DNA of 64,000 nucleotides from Pseudopedobacter sp044361595 (GTDB taxonomy: Bacteria > Bacteroidota > Bacteroidia > Sphingobacteriales > Sphingobacteriaceae). Shown here piece by piece: positions 45,201 to 53,400 of this stretch. Both the position numbers and the translations under genes were made by a program. Numbering within the stretch: position 1 is the first letter of the stretch; every line of letters begins with the position of its first letter. Location: assembly GCA_044361595.1 (NCBI GenBank), contig JBIKIN010000004.1:62001-126000 (forward strand). The letters run 5' to 3'. Below the pieces are notes generated by a model. The model was not told the DNA's origin. It did no database searches and saw nothing but the letters and a program-made list of their open reading frames with translations.

Positions 45201-45324
45201 CAAAGTTGATTGGAGCAGCATTATAATTATCGGTTTGTGCAGTAATAGTATGCAATCCAAACAATAGATTGAAAACCGTGAGTACTATCCATTTTAATCC
45301 TAAATTTTGGATTGACTTTTTCAT
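42205..45324 (-). CDS. Secreted GH106-like alpha-L-rhamnosidase
   Basis: The 1039-residue protein has a signal peptide (about 1-30, ending TITAQ). It has the GH106 start PTSFWWWLNSLADKESITRDLEAFKAKGMG and VGVNFCASGWTMGGPW, a barrel with LHTDSYEDGYPNW and RIATAESFTDVTHW, and the C-terminal sandwich VNISAKVILNGVDLGVIWRKPF. It is a diverged homologue of the protein at 34462. The composition is GC-rich against the locus (34 of 60 bases in 43681-43740), so this gene also looks imported. Its first 16 codons are copied at 47332-47380. Confidence 0.85.
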   Translation of the reverse strand: MKKSIQNLGLKWIVLTVFNLLFGLHTITAQTDNYNAAPINFDKTIQTAKPTSFWWWLNSLADKESITRDLEAFKAKGMGSVTLICSGNWGAANIPVRGPEFLSPAWRELFKHTIKEAARLDLEVGVNFCASGWTMGGPWITPEMNGRWFVQSETIVEGPLKFVGKLPMPDPRGGYKPPYQLNVKKSMIWPKEKMDYRDNAVVAFRDLSSKMDSTRLQLLDAKSNRKDASVFILPKDLMEPTLTPWKATNSDQPIPVGEVIDLTSKLKPDGSLDWDVPAGKWTIVRTGHVATGAPLVAVLPEMTKGALAVDWLNAQSIDTMFKYMGDILIADAGKEHVGKTFKYLHTDSYEDGYPNWTDKLIKKFKTYRGYDPTPYLPVFTGRIVGSAEISDRFLYDYRKTTADLFADESLGRLTEMSHKNGILTESESAGPSWSGTVCIDALKNLGKSDRPMAEFWNDKTFVDNNNQNYVTKQTASAAHIYGKRIATAESFTDVTHWEESPEKLKPVADRAFCEGINRIAFHTQTLQRPQDGMPGYEYGAGTHFNPNVTWWNQTAGSWINYLSRISSVLQSGLFVGDVLFYNGDWAPNVVAGKHVNPSLGKGYDYDVCNAEVLLTRLSIENGRIVLPDGMSYAVLSLPEKNFMPVEIIKKIKSLVEAGATVIGPRPTYDPGLLNYPQCDDEVKSIANQLWGNINGTTVREHKFGKGRVVFGKTIREVLLEQTIQPDFEVLDKQMNLFPAYAPIETEETVKGKFNVYEKGNNLPADAPISFDSKSTFIDFIHRTTPDTEVYFLANRKNKKEVINAAFRVSGRKPELWNPVTGEKLKLPEYKEQNGRTILPLVFDAYDSYFITFPTKQSKDIVEQSKNFETPKVISEIKGGWDVQFDKTWFYPTTNLEKEPSEGKIYFEQLLDWTNRPEEAVKHYSGTAIYSKNFQMANKFSKSEPVYLDLGEVNISAKVILNGVDLGVIWRKPFRVDISKALKKGDNDLRIEVVNLWPNRLIGDKKIPENQRKTRTNMRVHKATSALFPSGLLGPVTIQK

Positions 45325-45355
45325 TTAATTTGTTTTTTTGAACAGATTTAGTAAA

Positions 45356-47182
45356 TCAATTGTATTCAACAGCGTCTGATATGGGCAGTATTTGAGAATA
45401 ATTCTCGACCGCTACAGGAATCTTTTGGCCGTAAAAATCCGAGGTTTTTGAAAGTTTTGGCTTTGCCACAAGCCAATAATAACCGGATTTAGTAACTTTG
45501 TGGGAGTTTATAGCAATGTTATTGGCTATTAGATTAGCATTTTTGCTATCATTAGTTTTGGAATAATATACAGTATAGTTGGTAAACTCATCCGATTTTA
45601 GCCATTCCATTTTGTTTTTGTTCAAGGTCACTTTGATGGGTGCATATTCTTGAAAACGCCATTCGGCCAAGGTTTGAAAATACATGTCCTGACGCATTTT
45701 TGAATACTTTTTATCAAAGATTAAATTATTCAATTCGTCCGGATCATTTTTGAGATTGTATAATTGGTCAATAATGCCGTGGGTGTAGATGAATTTATAA
45801 TCTCCTTGACGCATCATTCTGGATGGCACTTCTTTAGCTTTAGGAAGTAATAAATAATCGGCACCTCGAAATTCAGTATAAACAACCCTATCTTTCAGCT
45901 CGGAACCCGTAGTTAATACGTCCACCAAAGAAACCCCTTGAGCAGTTTCGGGAGTTTTTCCACCCACAAGATCGGCTAAAGTGGGCATTACATCTATCAA
46001 ACTAACAATTGAATTATTGGTTATATTTTGTTTGAAACGTTTTGGAAAAGAGACGATAAAAGGAACATTTATGGCATCTTGATACATATTGTGTTTGCCT
46101 CTCAAACCATGCTCAAAAAGATGATCTCCGTGATCTGTGGTGTAAATGATGATGGTGTTTTCATACAATCCTTTATCTTTCAATGTCTGCACCACGCGAC
46201 CTATCATATCGTCCACTTCTGTAATACAAGCGTTGTAAGCAGCCATTGAATTTTGTGCTTTTTCTGCGTTTTTGGGAATGTCGGTATGCAACCAATTTGG
46301 AACCCAAGGGTATTTGCCTTTTTTATACCAATCATCAAAGGTTTTAGGTAATTGATACTCCTTGGGATTGTGCATGTCTAAATACTTTTGGGTAGTTGTA
46401 AATGGCGGGTGCGGTTTTTCAAAACCAATATGAAGGAAAAAATTCTTACCGTCTTCTGCACGTTTGTTGATGAACTCTATTGATTTTCGAGTCACCACCA
46501 TATCAAAGTTGTCTTCGTCATTTTGAACAAGCGTTGGCACATACTCTTCATTTAGATGCTCTGCCCCACCTTTGAAAGTATTACTATATTTTTTAAATTG
46601 TCTGTAACGCATATAGGTATCTTCACCTACTTCGTCTTGATAATGACCTCCAGGAAAATTGGTGTAATATCTTACGCTTATCTCATCAAAACCCATATAG
46701 TTGCCTTGTTTATAATCTGGATCAACATTTTTTTGCAACTCTCCATGAACATGCATTTTGCCTGGTGAGGCAGTGGTATAATTTTGTGTTTTGAATATTT
46801 CTGCAAGGGTAATTATACCTTCGTGATAGCCTGTTTTTCTCAGCACACCACTTTCAAACTCTTTAACTTTTCCGTCGGGCATCATAATGGGAGTTTTGTG
46901 ATAAATGGCACCGTTGGCATAAGGATACATACCTGTTATTATCGAAGCTCTTGCTGGAGCACAAACAGATGCGGGTGTATAACAATTACTGAACATCACA
47001 CCAGTTTTTGCCAAATTATCAATATTTGGGGTTTTGGATAATTTGTTTCCATAAGCACCGATAGCCTCTAGCTTGTGCTGGTCGGATATTATGAAAACTA
47101 CATTAGGTTTTTTATTTTGTTGTGCATGAGTAGAAGCAATCCACAGCAATAGCAAAAAGGAAATCAGCTTTTTCTCTATCAT
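45356..47182 (-). CDS. Sulfatase, formylglycine type (S1)
   Basis: The 608-residue protein has a signal peptide (about 1-20) and the S1 motif with C74 in SVCAPARASIITG. Metal ligands are in IISDQHK and IIYTTDHGDHLFEHG. The C-terminal ~80 residues (from about WLKSDEFTNYT) form an extra beta domain not seen in the other two sulfatases. It starts 31 bp upstream of the GH106 start, and both genes are GC-richer than the native background. A remnant of the GH106 5' end lies beyond its own start at 47332-47380, so this gene was probably inserted beside or together with that segment. Confidence 0.88.
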   Translation of the reverse strand: MIEKKLISFLLLLWIASTHAQQNKKPNVVFIISDQHKLEAIGAYGNKLSKTPNIDNLAKTGVMFSNCYTPASVCAPARASIITGMYPYANGAIYHKTPIMMPDGKVKEFESGVLRKTGYHEGIITLAEIFKTQNYTTASPGKMHVHGELQKNVDPDYKQGNYMGFDEISVRYYTNFPGGHYQDEVGEDTYMRYRQFKKYSNTFKGGAEHLNEEYVPTLVQNDEDNFDMVVTRKSIEFINKRAEDGKNFFLHIGFEKPHPPFTTTQKYLDMHNPKEYQLPKTFDDWYKKGKYPWVPNWLHTDIPKNAEKAQNSMAAYNACITEVDDMIGRVVQTLKDKGLYENTIIIYTTDHGDHLFEHGLRGKHNMYQDAINVPFIVSFPKRFKQNITNNSIVSLIDVMPTLADLVGGKTPETAQGVSLVDVLTTGSELKDRVVYTEFRGADYLLLPKAKEVPSRMMRQGDYKFIYTHGIIDQLYNLKNDPDELNNLIFDKKYSKMRQDMYFQTLAEWRFQEYAPIKVTLNKNKMEWLKSDEFTNYTVYYSKTNDSKNANLIANNIAINSHKVTKSGYYWLVAKPKLSKTSDFYGQKIPVAVENYSQILPISDAVEYN

Positions 47183-47228
47183 TTTAATTTTATATTAGGT
47201 TCTACCCTAATTTGTATGGGTTTTTATT

Positions 47229-47315
47229 GGCTTTAGCTAAAATAGTATAGTTTTTGGCTAAAGCTAATTCTGCATTGACTTCATATTCCTCCAGCTAAAG
47301 CGGGAGGAATATGAA
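47229..47315. repeat. REP-like double hairpin
   Basis: Two hairpins lie in the 149-bp gap after the sulfatase start. The first pairs GGCTTTAGCTAAAA (47229-47242) with TTTTTGGCTAAAGC (47251-47264) imperfectly. The second has a perfect 13-bp stem (47280-47292 with 47303-47315, arms TTCATATTCCTCC and complement), plus two inner G-C pairs and a TAAA loop. Both stems contain the words GCTAAAGC. The layout resembles REP palindromes mobilised by RAYT-type Y1 transposases, but none is encoded nearby. Confidence 0.7.
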
Positions 47316-47331
47316 AATTATCTAATATCCC

Positions 47332-47380
47332 CCGTCAGTACTACCCATTTTAATCCTAAATTTTGGATTGACTTTTTCAT
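47332..47380 (-). pseudogene. Duplicated 5' end of GH106 gene (16 codons)
   Basis: The minus strand encodes MKKSIQNLGLKWVVLT from an ATG at 47380. This matches the first 16 codons of the GH106 gene at 45324 except for two base changes in 49 bp (compare 45276-45324). Homology ends abruptly on the 3' side of the copied segment. It is a footprint of a duplication or insertion event that separated it from the intact gene by a sulfatase gene. Confidence 0.85.
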
Positions 47381-47397
47381 TTTAATGTTTTAAAAAG

Positions 47398-48744
47398 CTA
47401 GAGTGTAGCTAACACTTGGATAGCTTTAGTTCTAAACTGTTCTGAAGTTGGATAGGTATTGTTCTTTTGCTTTTCTTCCTTCAAGTATTCATTCATTTTT
47501 TGATAAAAACTCTCATGTAAGTAATACGCCTTTGTTTTCTCACCTTGCTCATTAATAAGCGACATTTGTTTAGAGGCTTTGGTAACATCATCGTACTCAT
47601 TGTTATACATTTGCCAGTGTAACGCAAAGGGTATATTTAGTTCTAATGATATCCTCATCATTTCTTTGGTTTCATCAAATTGTTCTTGTAAAGTTACAGG
47701 TCTTGTAGCGTCTGCCTGGTAACCGTACTCACCTATAAAAACTCTTCTAGAAAACGGTAAAGAAGGCTTTGGCTTAAGCTTTGATTCCAAATAATTAAAA
47801 ATAGCTGTTAAATCGCTCTTAGTTTTGCTGTAGGTTTTACCTTTTATAGCTTCATAACTAGAATATGAAATTAAATCAACATCTACATTAGGTATTACCG
47901 TTTGCGCAACACAGGCTTGGCCATTCATGCCTTTTTCAACTAGATTAGCCTCTATATAATGATACATGAAAACATTTTTAGCTGTAGTTGCCGCTTTTGC
48001 GTCATCAATAGCTTTTTGTCTTATTTGAAACCACTTGGTCATGTTATTGAAAGCAGCTGCCGATGGCGTTGAAGTTGCATCAAAACTACCGTCCAACAAC
48101 CAATCTCCCTCCCAATTGCCTATTAAAAATGTTTTGCCCGTATTGTTATATTTATTAAGAATGTAGGTAGCAAAATTGTACATTTCATTATACAATATTT
48201 TCTCATTAGCAGGAGTAATATTATTCTTCCAGTTAACATTTGTTAAAGTATGAACCCAAAAGAAAATATACTTAAAATCCATTTCACATGCTATTTTGTA
48301 CTCTGGATTTTTAGAGAAAAGTTCTAAGGTAGTTTTACTAGGTACTGTCTCTTTAATCCCGTAAAGTTTTGCAGCTCCATTACCCAAAGTAATTTTAAGA
48401 ATGTTAGAGCCCATCTCCCTCACTTTTTGTGCTTGTTCAATTAAACTATTGCTATTGGTGAGTTTGTAACTTCCAGATATAGCATGTGTTCCTAAAATAA
48501 AATTATATGGCTCTCGATCAACAAATAATTCTTTAAGAACTATCTTATTTTCCGGTGTAACTTCTTTCTTCTTACATGAAAACAATACCGTAGTTACAGA
48601 TAACAAGAGTATTGCAAATAATTGCACACGATAATTCAAGGCTTTTTGAAAAGTGGCAATGTACAGGAGTAAACCTTGCTTGAAAGGCATATCTAAATTT
48701 AGTTTAACTGAAAAAAGCTTGTTAAAACGACTTATTTGTTTCAT
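47398..48744 (-). CDS. Lipoprotein GH-A-like protein, NWEGDW family
   Basis: The predicted 448-residue product has a lipobox at LLLSVTTVLFSC (Cys57). The first 40 residues before the hydrophobic stretch are unusual, and translation may begin further in. The rest parallels the protein at 28096-29322: E212 in IGNWEGDWLLDGS and E339 in VFIGEYGYQ (127 residues apart), plus MYHYIEANLVEKGMNG and VDVDLISYSSYEA, which correspond to VYHAIEVNKVMEAMDG and VETDLVSWSAYDA. It is a surface-anchored candidate hydrolase of a family I could not name. AT-rich native composition. It follows the T9SS protein gene across a terminator. Confidence 0.65.
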   Translation of the reverse strand: MKQISRFNKLFSVKLNLDMPFKQGLLLYIATFQKALNYRVQLFAILLLSVTTVLFSCKKKEVTPENKIVLKELFVDREPYNFILGTHAISGSYKLTNSNSLIEQAQKVREMGSNILKITLGNGAAKLYGIKETVPSKTTLELFSKNPEYKIACEMDFKYIFFWVHTLTNVNWKNNITPANEKILYNEMYNFATYILNKYNNTGKTFLIGNWEGDWLLDGSFDATSTPSAAAFNNMTKWFQIRQKAIDDAKAATTAKNVFMYHYIEANLVEKGMNGQACVAQTVIPNVDVDLISYSSYEAIKGKTYSKTKSDLTAIFNYLESKLKPKPSLPFSRRVFIGEYGYQADATRPVTLQEQFDETKEMMRISLELNIPFALHWQMYNNEYDDVTKASKQMSLINEQGEKTKAYYLHESFYQKMNEYLKEEKQKNNTYPTSEQFRTKAIQVLATL

Positions 48745-48761
48745 AAAGTTTGATTTAAATT

Positions 48762-48797
48762 AATCAAGCCTGATTATTAAAATAATCAGGCTTGATT
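48762..48797 (-). terminator. Perfect 17-bp stem terminator
   Basis: Arms AATCAAGCCTGATTATT (48762-48778) and complement (48781-48797) flank a 2-nt spacer. It lies between the leftward T9SS protein gene and the next leftward gene. The GC-containing core with an AT-rich top and flanks fits a transcription terminator for the T9SS gene. Confidence 0.7.
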
Positions 48798-48813
48798 GAA
48801 AGTAATGTTATTA

Positions 48814-50091
48814 TTATCTCAAAAACTTTTGATTAATGATTTCACTTTCTGTGGTGTATCTTAAAAAATGTATGCCATTTTGAATTGCTGTTGGTAACGA
48901 GAAGGTATTATATCCTTTATTTACTTCAACAGATGTTTCAGATAATTTTCGACCTGAAATATCAAAAAGTTGTAATTTACCTTTTGTCTTATTTGGCGAA
49001 GAAAGAGTAATTTTCACATCTGATGAAGCTGCATAAACTGAAAGCTGTGAACCTGCAATTTTAGAGTCTACAGAAATTACATCAGATGATGATGTTTTAC
49101 CATCAAAATCATGTTGTACTAATTTGTAATAATTAGTTCCGACAAATGGATTTTCATCAACTAAAGAATAATCATTGCTAACTTTAGAAGTTCCTGCTCC
49201 CTTAACTTTACCTATAGCAGAGAAAGTTTTACCATCAGCAGAATGCAATACCTCGAAATAGTCATTGTTATCTTCTGAAGCGGTGTTCCAATTTAATAGA
49301 ACAGATTGATTTACCGCTTTGGCTGTGAATGAGGTTAAAGTGATGGGTAAAGTAGTTGGTAATGATGTGATAACTATATTATCGAAGTCAAAAGTTCCAG
49401 CTAGAGTTTGACCAGGAATGGTGAATTTAAACCTTGATAAATCAGATGAAGTAGCAGAAGCAGCTCCTTCATTTACTTCTAAAATATTCCCAACCCAAAT
49501 GTCAAATTTGTCATCTCCAACAGTTGCTGTTGAACCGTCAGGAGCAATATATGATTTTGAGGCACCAGAATTGTTTGCTACAAGAGTAATAGTTTGAGTT
49601 CCATTATAGAGTGTACCAGTTGATCCACTGATAAACCAACTATCTGCCGTGGTTGATGAGTGAGTTATAGCTATCCTGCTGTGAAAATTTGATCCAACAA
49701 CAGCATCTCCAGTTATTGTACTTCCAATTAAAAAGTTCACGTTTGGTGAAGTTTGATAGAGGCTAGTGTTTGAAACGGTATAGTTAAATTTACACTGAAC
49801 AAGGTCTATGCTAGCACTCCCAAATCCACTAGTTCGTATCGCATAAAAAGGATTATTACTAGCAGAACCAGCTGTTGTTTTAACCACTCTCAATGCTTCA
49901 TTGGTAATTGATGGGGCAGAAGTAGTGATGTTACCACTAAATATGGCCGTAAATTTATTAGCAGCAGTAGCGTCAACATAGTCTGTTGTAGCACCTCCAG
50001 CAGCAAAATCTTGAGTAAATAATGTTGTTTGTGCATTTGCCTTAATTCCGAAATGGATTAAAAGCGCCGAAATAAGTAAAGTTCTTTTCAT
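48814..50091 (-). CDS. Secreted protein with type IX sorting domain
   Basis: The 425-residue protein has a signal peptide (about 1-20, ending ANAQ). Residues ~21-240 form a Thr/Ser/Asn-rich beta domain of unknown function with similarity to carbohydrate-binding jelly rolls only by feel. Residues ~250-340 resemble a fibronectin-type segment (LTSFTAKAVNQSVLLNWNTASEDNNDYFEVLHS), very common ahead of type IX sorting domains. Residues ~350-425 are a type A T9SS C-terminal domain (VKITLSSPNKTKGKLQLFDISGRKL ... FLRYTTESEIINQKFLR, quoted in parts). It is exported to the cell surface. A copy of the 21-bp direct-repeat operator lies 82 bp upstream, so it is probably under HTCS control. Confidence 0.75.
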   Translation of the reverse strand: MKRTLLISALLIHFGIKANAQTTLFTQDFAAGGATTDYVDATAANKFTAIFSGNITTSAPSITNEALRVVKTTAGSASNNPFYAIRTSGFGSASIDLVQCKFNYTVSNTSLYQTSPNVNFLIGSTITGDAVVGSNFHSRIAITHSSTTADSWFISGSTGTLYNGTQTITLVANNSGASKSYIAPDGSTATVGDDKFDIWVGNILEVNEGAASATSSDLSRFKFTIPGQTLAGTFDFDNIVITSLPTTLPITLTSFTAKAVNQSVLLNWNTASEDNNDYFEVLHSADGKTFSAIGKVKGAGTSKVSNDYSLVDENPFVGTNYYKLVQHDFDGKTSSSDVISVDSKIAGSQLSVYAASSDVKITLSSPNKTKGKLQLFDISGRKLSETSVEVNKGYNTFSLPTAIQNGIHFLRYTTESEIINQKFLR

Positions 50092-50173
50092 AATTTTTTG
50101 GTTTAATTGGTTATGTATAAAAAATGAGGACTTTTTAACATTACAATTTTAAGTTTATCCTAAATAGATCTTG

Positions 50174-50215
50174 TGTACTATAGTATCAAAATATTGTATG
50201 ACAGTATTAAACTAT
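50174..50215 (+). promoter_or_regulatory. HTCS-type direct-repeat operator, copy 3
   Basis: Tandem units TGTACTATAGT (50174) and TGTATGACAGT (50195), 21 bp apart, both matching TGTAY-N3-AGT. This copy lies outside the duplicated promoter, so its similarity (about 36 of 42 bases shared with copy 1) is independent evidence of a conserved operator. The nearest gene start is the leftward T9SS protein gene. The rest of the 320-bp gap to the HTCS gene is AT-rich without other recognisable signals. Confidence 0.65.
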
Positions 50216-50411
50216 ATTTAAAAGGCATTTAAGCATTAAGTAATTGACATGATCAAATGATAGGAAACTATAAACTAAACTGAAGTTTAGAGTTTAATTA
50301 CAAGCTCATTTTACAAAAAATAAAATCAGGAAAATAAAATGAACATTTAATTAATGAGAGCAGAATTCGATTCTTTAAAATAACTGAATAGTAAACTGAT
50401 TATTTAAAGCT

Positions 50412-53400
50412 TTAATTTGTTGGCAATCTATGATTTGCCCTATATTCTGCTGGCGAACAGTTATACTTCTTTTTAAATTCTCGGTAAAAATAAGATTGAT
50501 TGCTAAACCCTGTTTTATAAAATATTTCTGAAACTGTAAGCTCAGAACTTAGTAATAATGAGGCAGCTTGTTGCAAACGAATACTTTTGATTAATTCTCC
50601 AGGTGTCATATTAGATAAAGATTTAAGCTTTCTATAGAAATTAGCTTTGCTCATCCCTAAAGTGTCTTGAAGATAAACAGCATCTAAGCTCTCGTCATCT
50701 ATTTTTTCTTCAATTAAGGCAATGGTTTGTTCCAAAAATTCTTTGTCGTTATCTTTCATTCCAACATCTGGTATTTTTATTGGCGATTGATCTTTATCAA
50801 ATAAATCATGCAGTTTTTGCTGATATTCTAACAGTTTCCTTATCCTAAGTAGTAAGTTTTCCGCATGAAATGGTTTTGGGATATAGGCATCGGCGCCAGC
50901 TTCGTAACCTTCATTTTTTTGTTCGGTAGTTCCCCTGGCAGATAGAATAATAAACGGAATATGGCATGTTTCTGGGGTGTTTTTAATAATATTACAAACC
51001 TCTAACCCGCTCATATCAGGCATCATGATATCGCTTATGATTAAATTAGGAATAATTTTCCTAACAATCTCTAATGCTTTTTTACCATTCTCGGCCTCAT
51101 AAACATTGTAGATATCTTTTAAAATATCCTTTAATAAGTACCTAATAGAAGGCTCGTCTTCCACTATTAAAATACTCTTCTTTTCTTGATTTTCTACACT
51201 ATTTAGTACAGCCTGCTTATTGTTTTTTAATATAGATTGCTCATCAGTACTATCCTGTTCAATAGCCATAGAGGTTAATAAATAGGATGGTGTTTCTAAT
51301 TTATCTAGGCTGTCTTTAAGTTTCTCCTCATCAGCAGGAATATAGTTAAGCGGTAACTGTACGGTAAAAGAAATCCAGTGATTCTCTGATGAAACAGCAA
51401 TATTCCCTTTTAAAAGGCTGACTAATTCTCTGGTAAATGCCAAACCAATACCTGAGCTTATTTTGCTTTGTTGGGTATCATCTACCACAAAAAACCGATC
51501 AAATAAATTAGACAATTCCTCTTTAGATAAATCGTAACCAGAGTTTGATAATTTAATTTCTAATTGCTGTTTTTCTGAATTTTTAACTACCGAAAATTGG
51601 ATAGAATTACCCGCATGAGTATGTTTAAATGCATTTGAAAGCAAGTTAAAGATGATTTTCTCTAGTTTATCTTTATCTATCCAAATTTCTATTTGAGGTT
51701 CAATATTTACGCCATAATTAAATTTACTTTGATCGTTTAGGTGAGAAAATAACTCTGATATATTCGTTAAGAGTGTACTAATATTTAAAAAGCTGTAATG
51801 ATTCTTAAGATACCCTGCCTCGGCTTTTCTAAACTCTAAAAGCTGATAAACCAGATAATTTAACCTAGAAGCCTGTTGGTTTACAATGGAAAGAAAGTAA
51901 TTATGCCCTTGTTTAGTGTCGGTTTTAGCCTTAAGAAAATAGCGCTCAAGAGAACCTAGTATAAGTGTTAATGGTGTTTGCAATTCATGGGCAATATTGG
52001 TAAAGAAATTAAGCTGTTCTTGATGAATCTCTTCGTCTTTTTCCCTTAACATATGCTCCATAGACAACTCATATTGCATTTTCACCTTATTTCTTCTATA
52101 TCTATAGAAAACGTAAAGCCCTGTTAAAACAATTATAAAATAGCATAAAAATGCAACCCAAGTAAGCCAAAAGTACTCCTTTACTTGAAGATTAAAAGCA
52201 ACAGTTTCATTGGACCAAACACCACTTCCGTTAGACCATTTCACTTTTAAAGTGTAATTACCAGGTGGAATATTACTATAAGTTATTCTGTTATCCTCGC
52301 CTAAGAAATGCCAATCTTTATCATTTCCTTCTAAAAAATAGGCGTATTGACACTTTTCTGAGCCTGTGTAATCAATTGCCTTAATTTTAAGCTCAAAAAA
52401 ATCATCTCCAGGAGCTAAAATGTATTTTTTAGTGTATGGATTATTTTTTGAGTTAAGAATAGTAAATAACGACTCCTGTTCAGAAAAACCAGCCATTTGA
52501 ATCTCACTTAACAACAAGTTAGGTTGATAATTATTGGTTTTTATATTCTTTGGAAGAAAATAATTAAATCCGTAAATGCCACCAAAAAATAAGTATCCAT
52601 CATCGTTTTTCCAAACTGCATTATCACTAAATTCATTACTTTGTAACCCATCCGATTCTTTAAATTTTACAATCTTTAATGATTTAGGATCAATTTTAAC
52701 TAAACCTTTATTGGTGCTTGCCCAAATAAAACCTTCATTATCTTGCGTAATGGTGTGTACGGTATTATTAGGTAATCCATTCTCATTGGTAATTTTATTA
52801 AAAACTGGATAATCTTTATTTAAATCTTTTTCGTCTAAGTAATTTAACCCATAGCTAGTACCAATCCAAAGCTTGTTGCTTTTATCCTTGTATAAGGCCA
52901 ATACATCATTATTTGAAAGACTATTTTTATAAGAAAAGGCATTAATTGTTCTAAATGTCTTTGTTTTTTTATTAAAAATACTCAAACCACCATAGCGACA
53001 GCCTACATAAAGCTGATCATTATTGCCGTTTTCTAAGGTATAAATCACATTATTACCTGGCCCAAACTTGTTACCCGTATAAGGATATTTTCTTAGGTAT
53101 TGAATGTTAGGCTCACCTGATTTACTTCTACCTAATTTTAAATGAATTAACCCGTAAGTTTCTAGTCCTAACCAAACGGAACTATCTTGATCTATCAGAA
53201 TACTGTGAATAGAATTAAAAGGGGCATATTTATTATGACCTATTAGTTTATCCCAAGTGTACCATTTCTTCCTAATTAAATCATACAATGTAATACCTGA
53301 AGCGTCTGAACCTACGTAAACAAAATTGTCTTTCCCTTTTTGGATAGCATAAACGCAGTTATCTAATAAATCTGAAACAGAATAAAAAATTTTGATGTTA

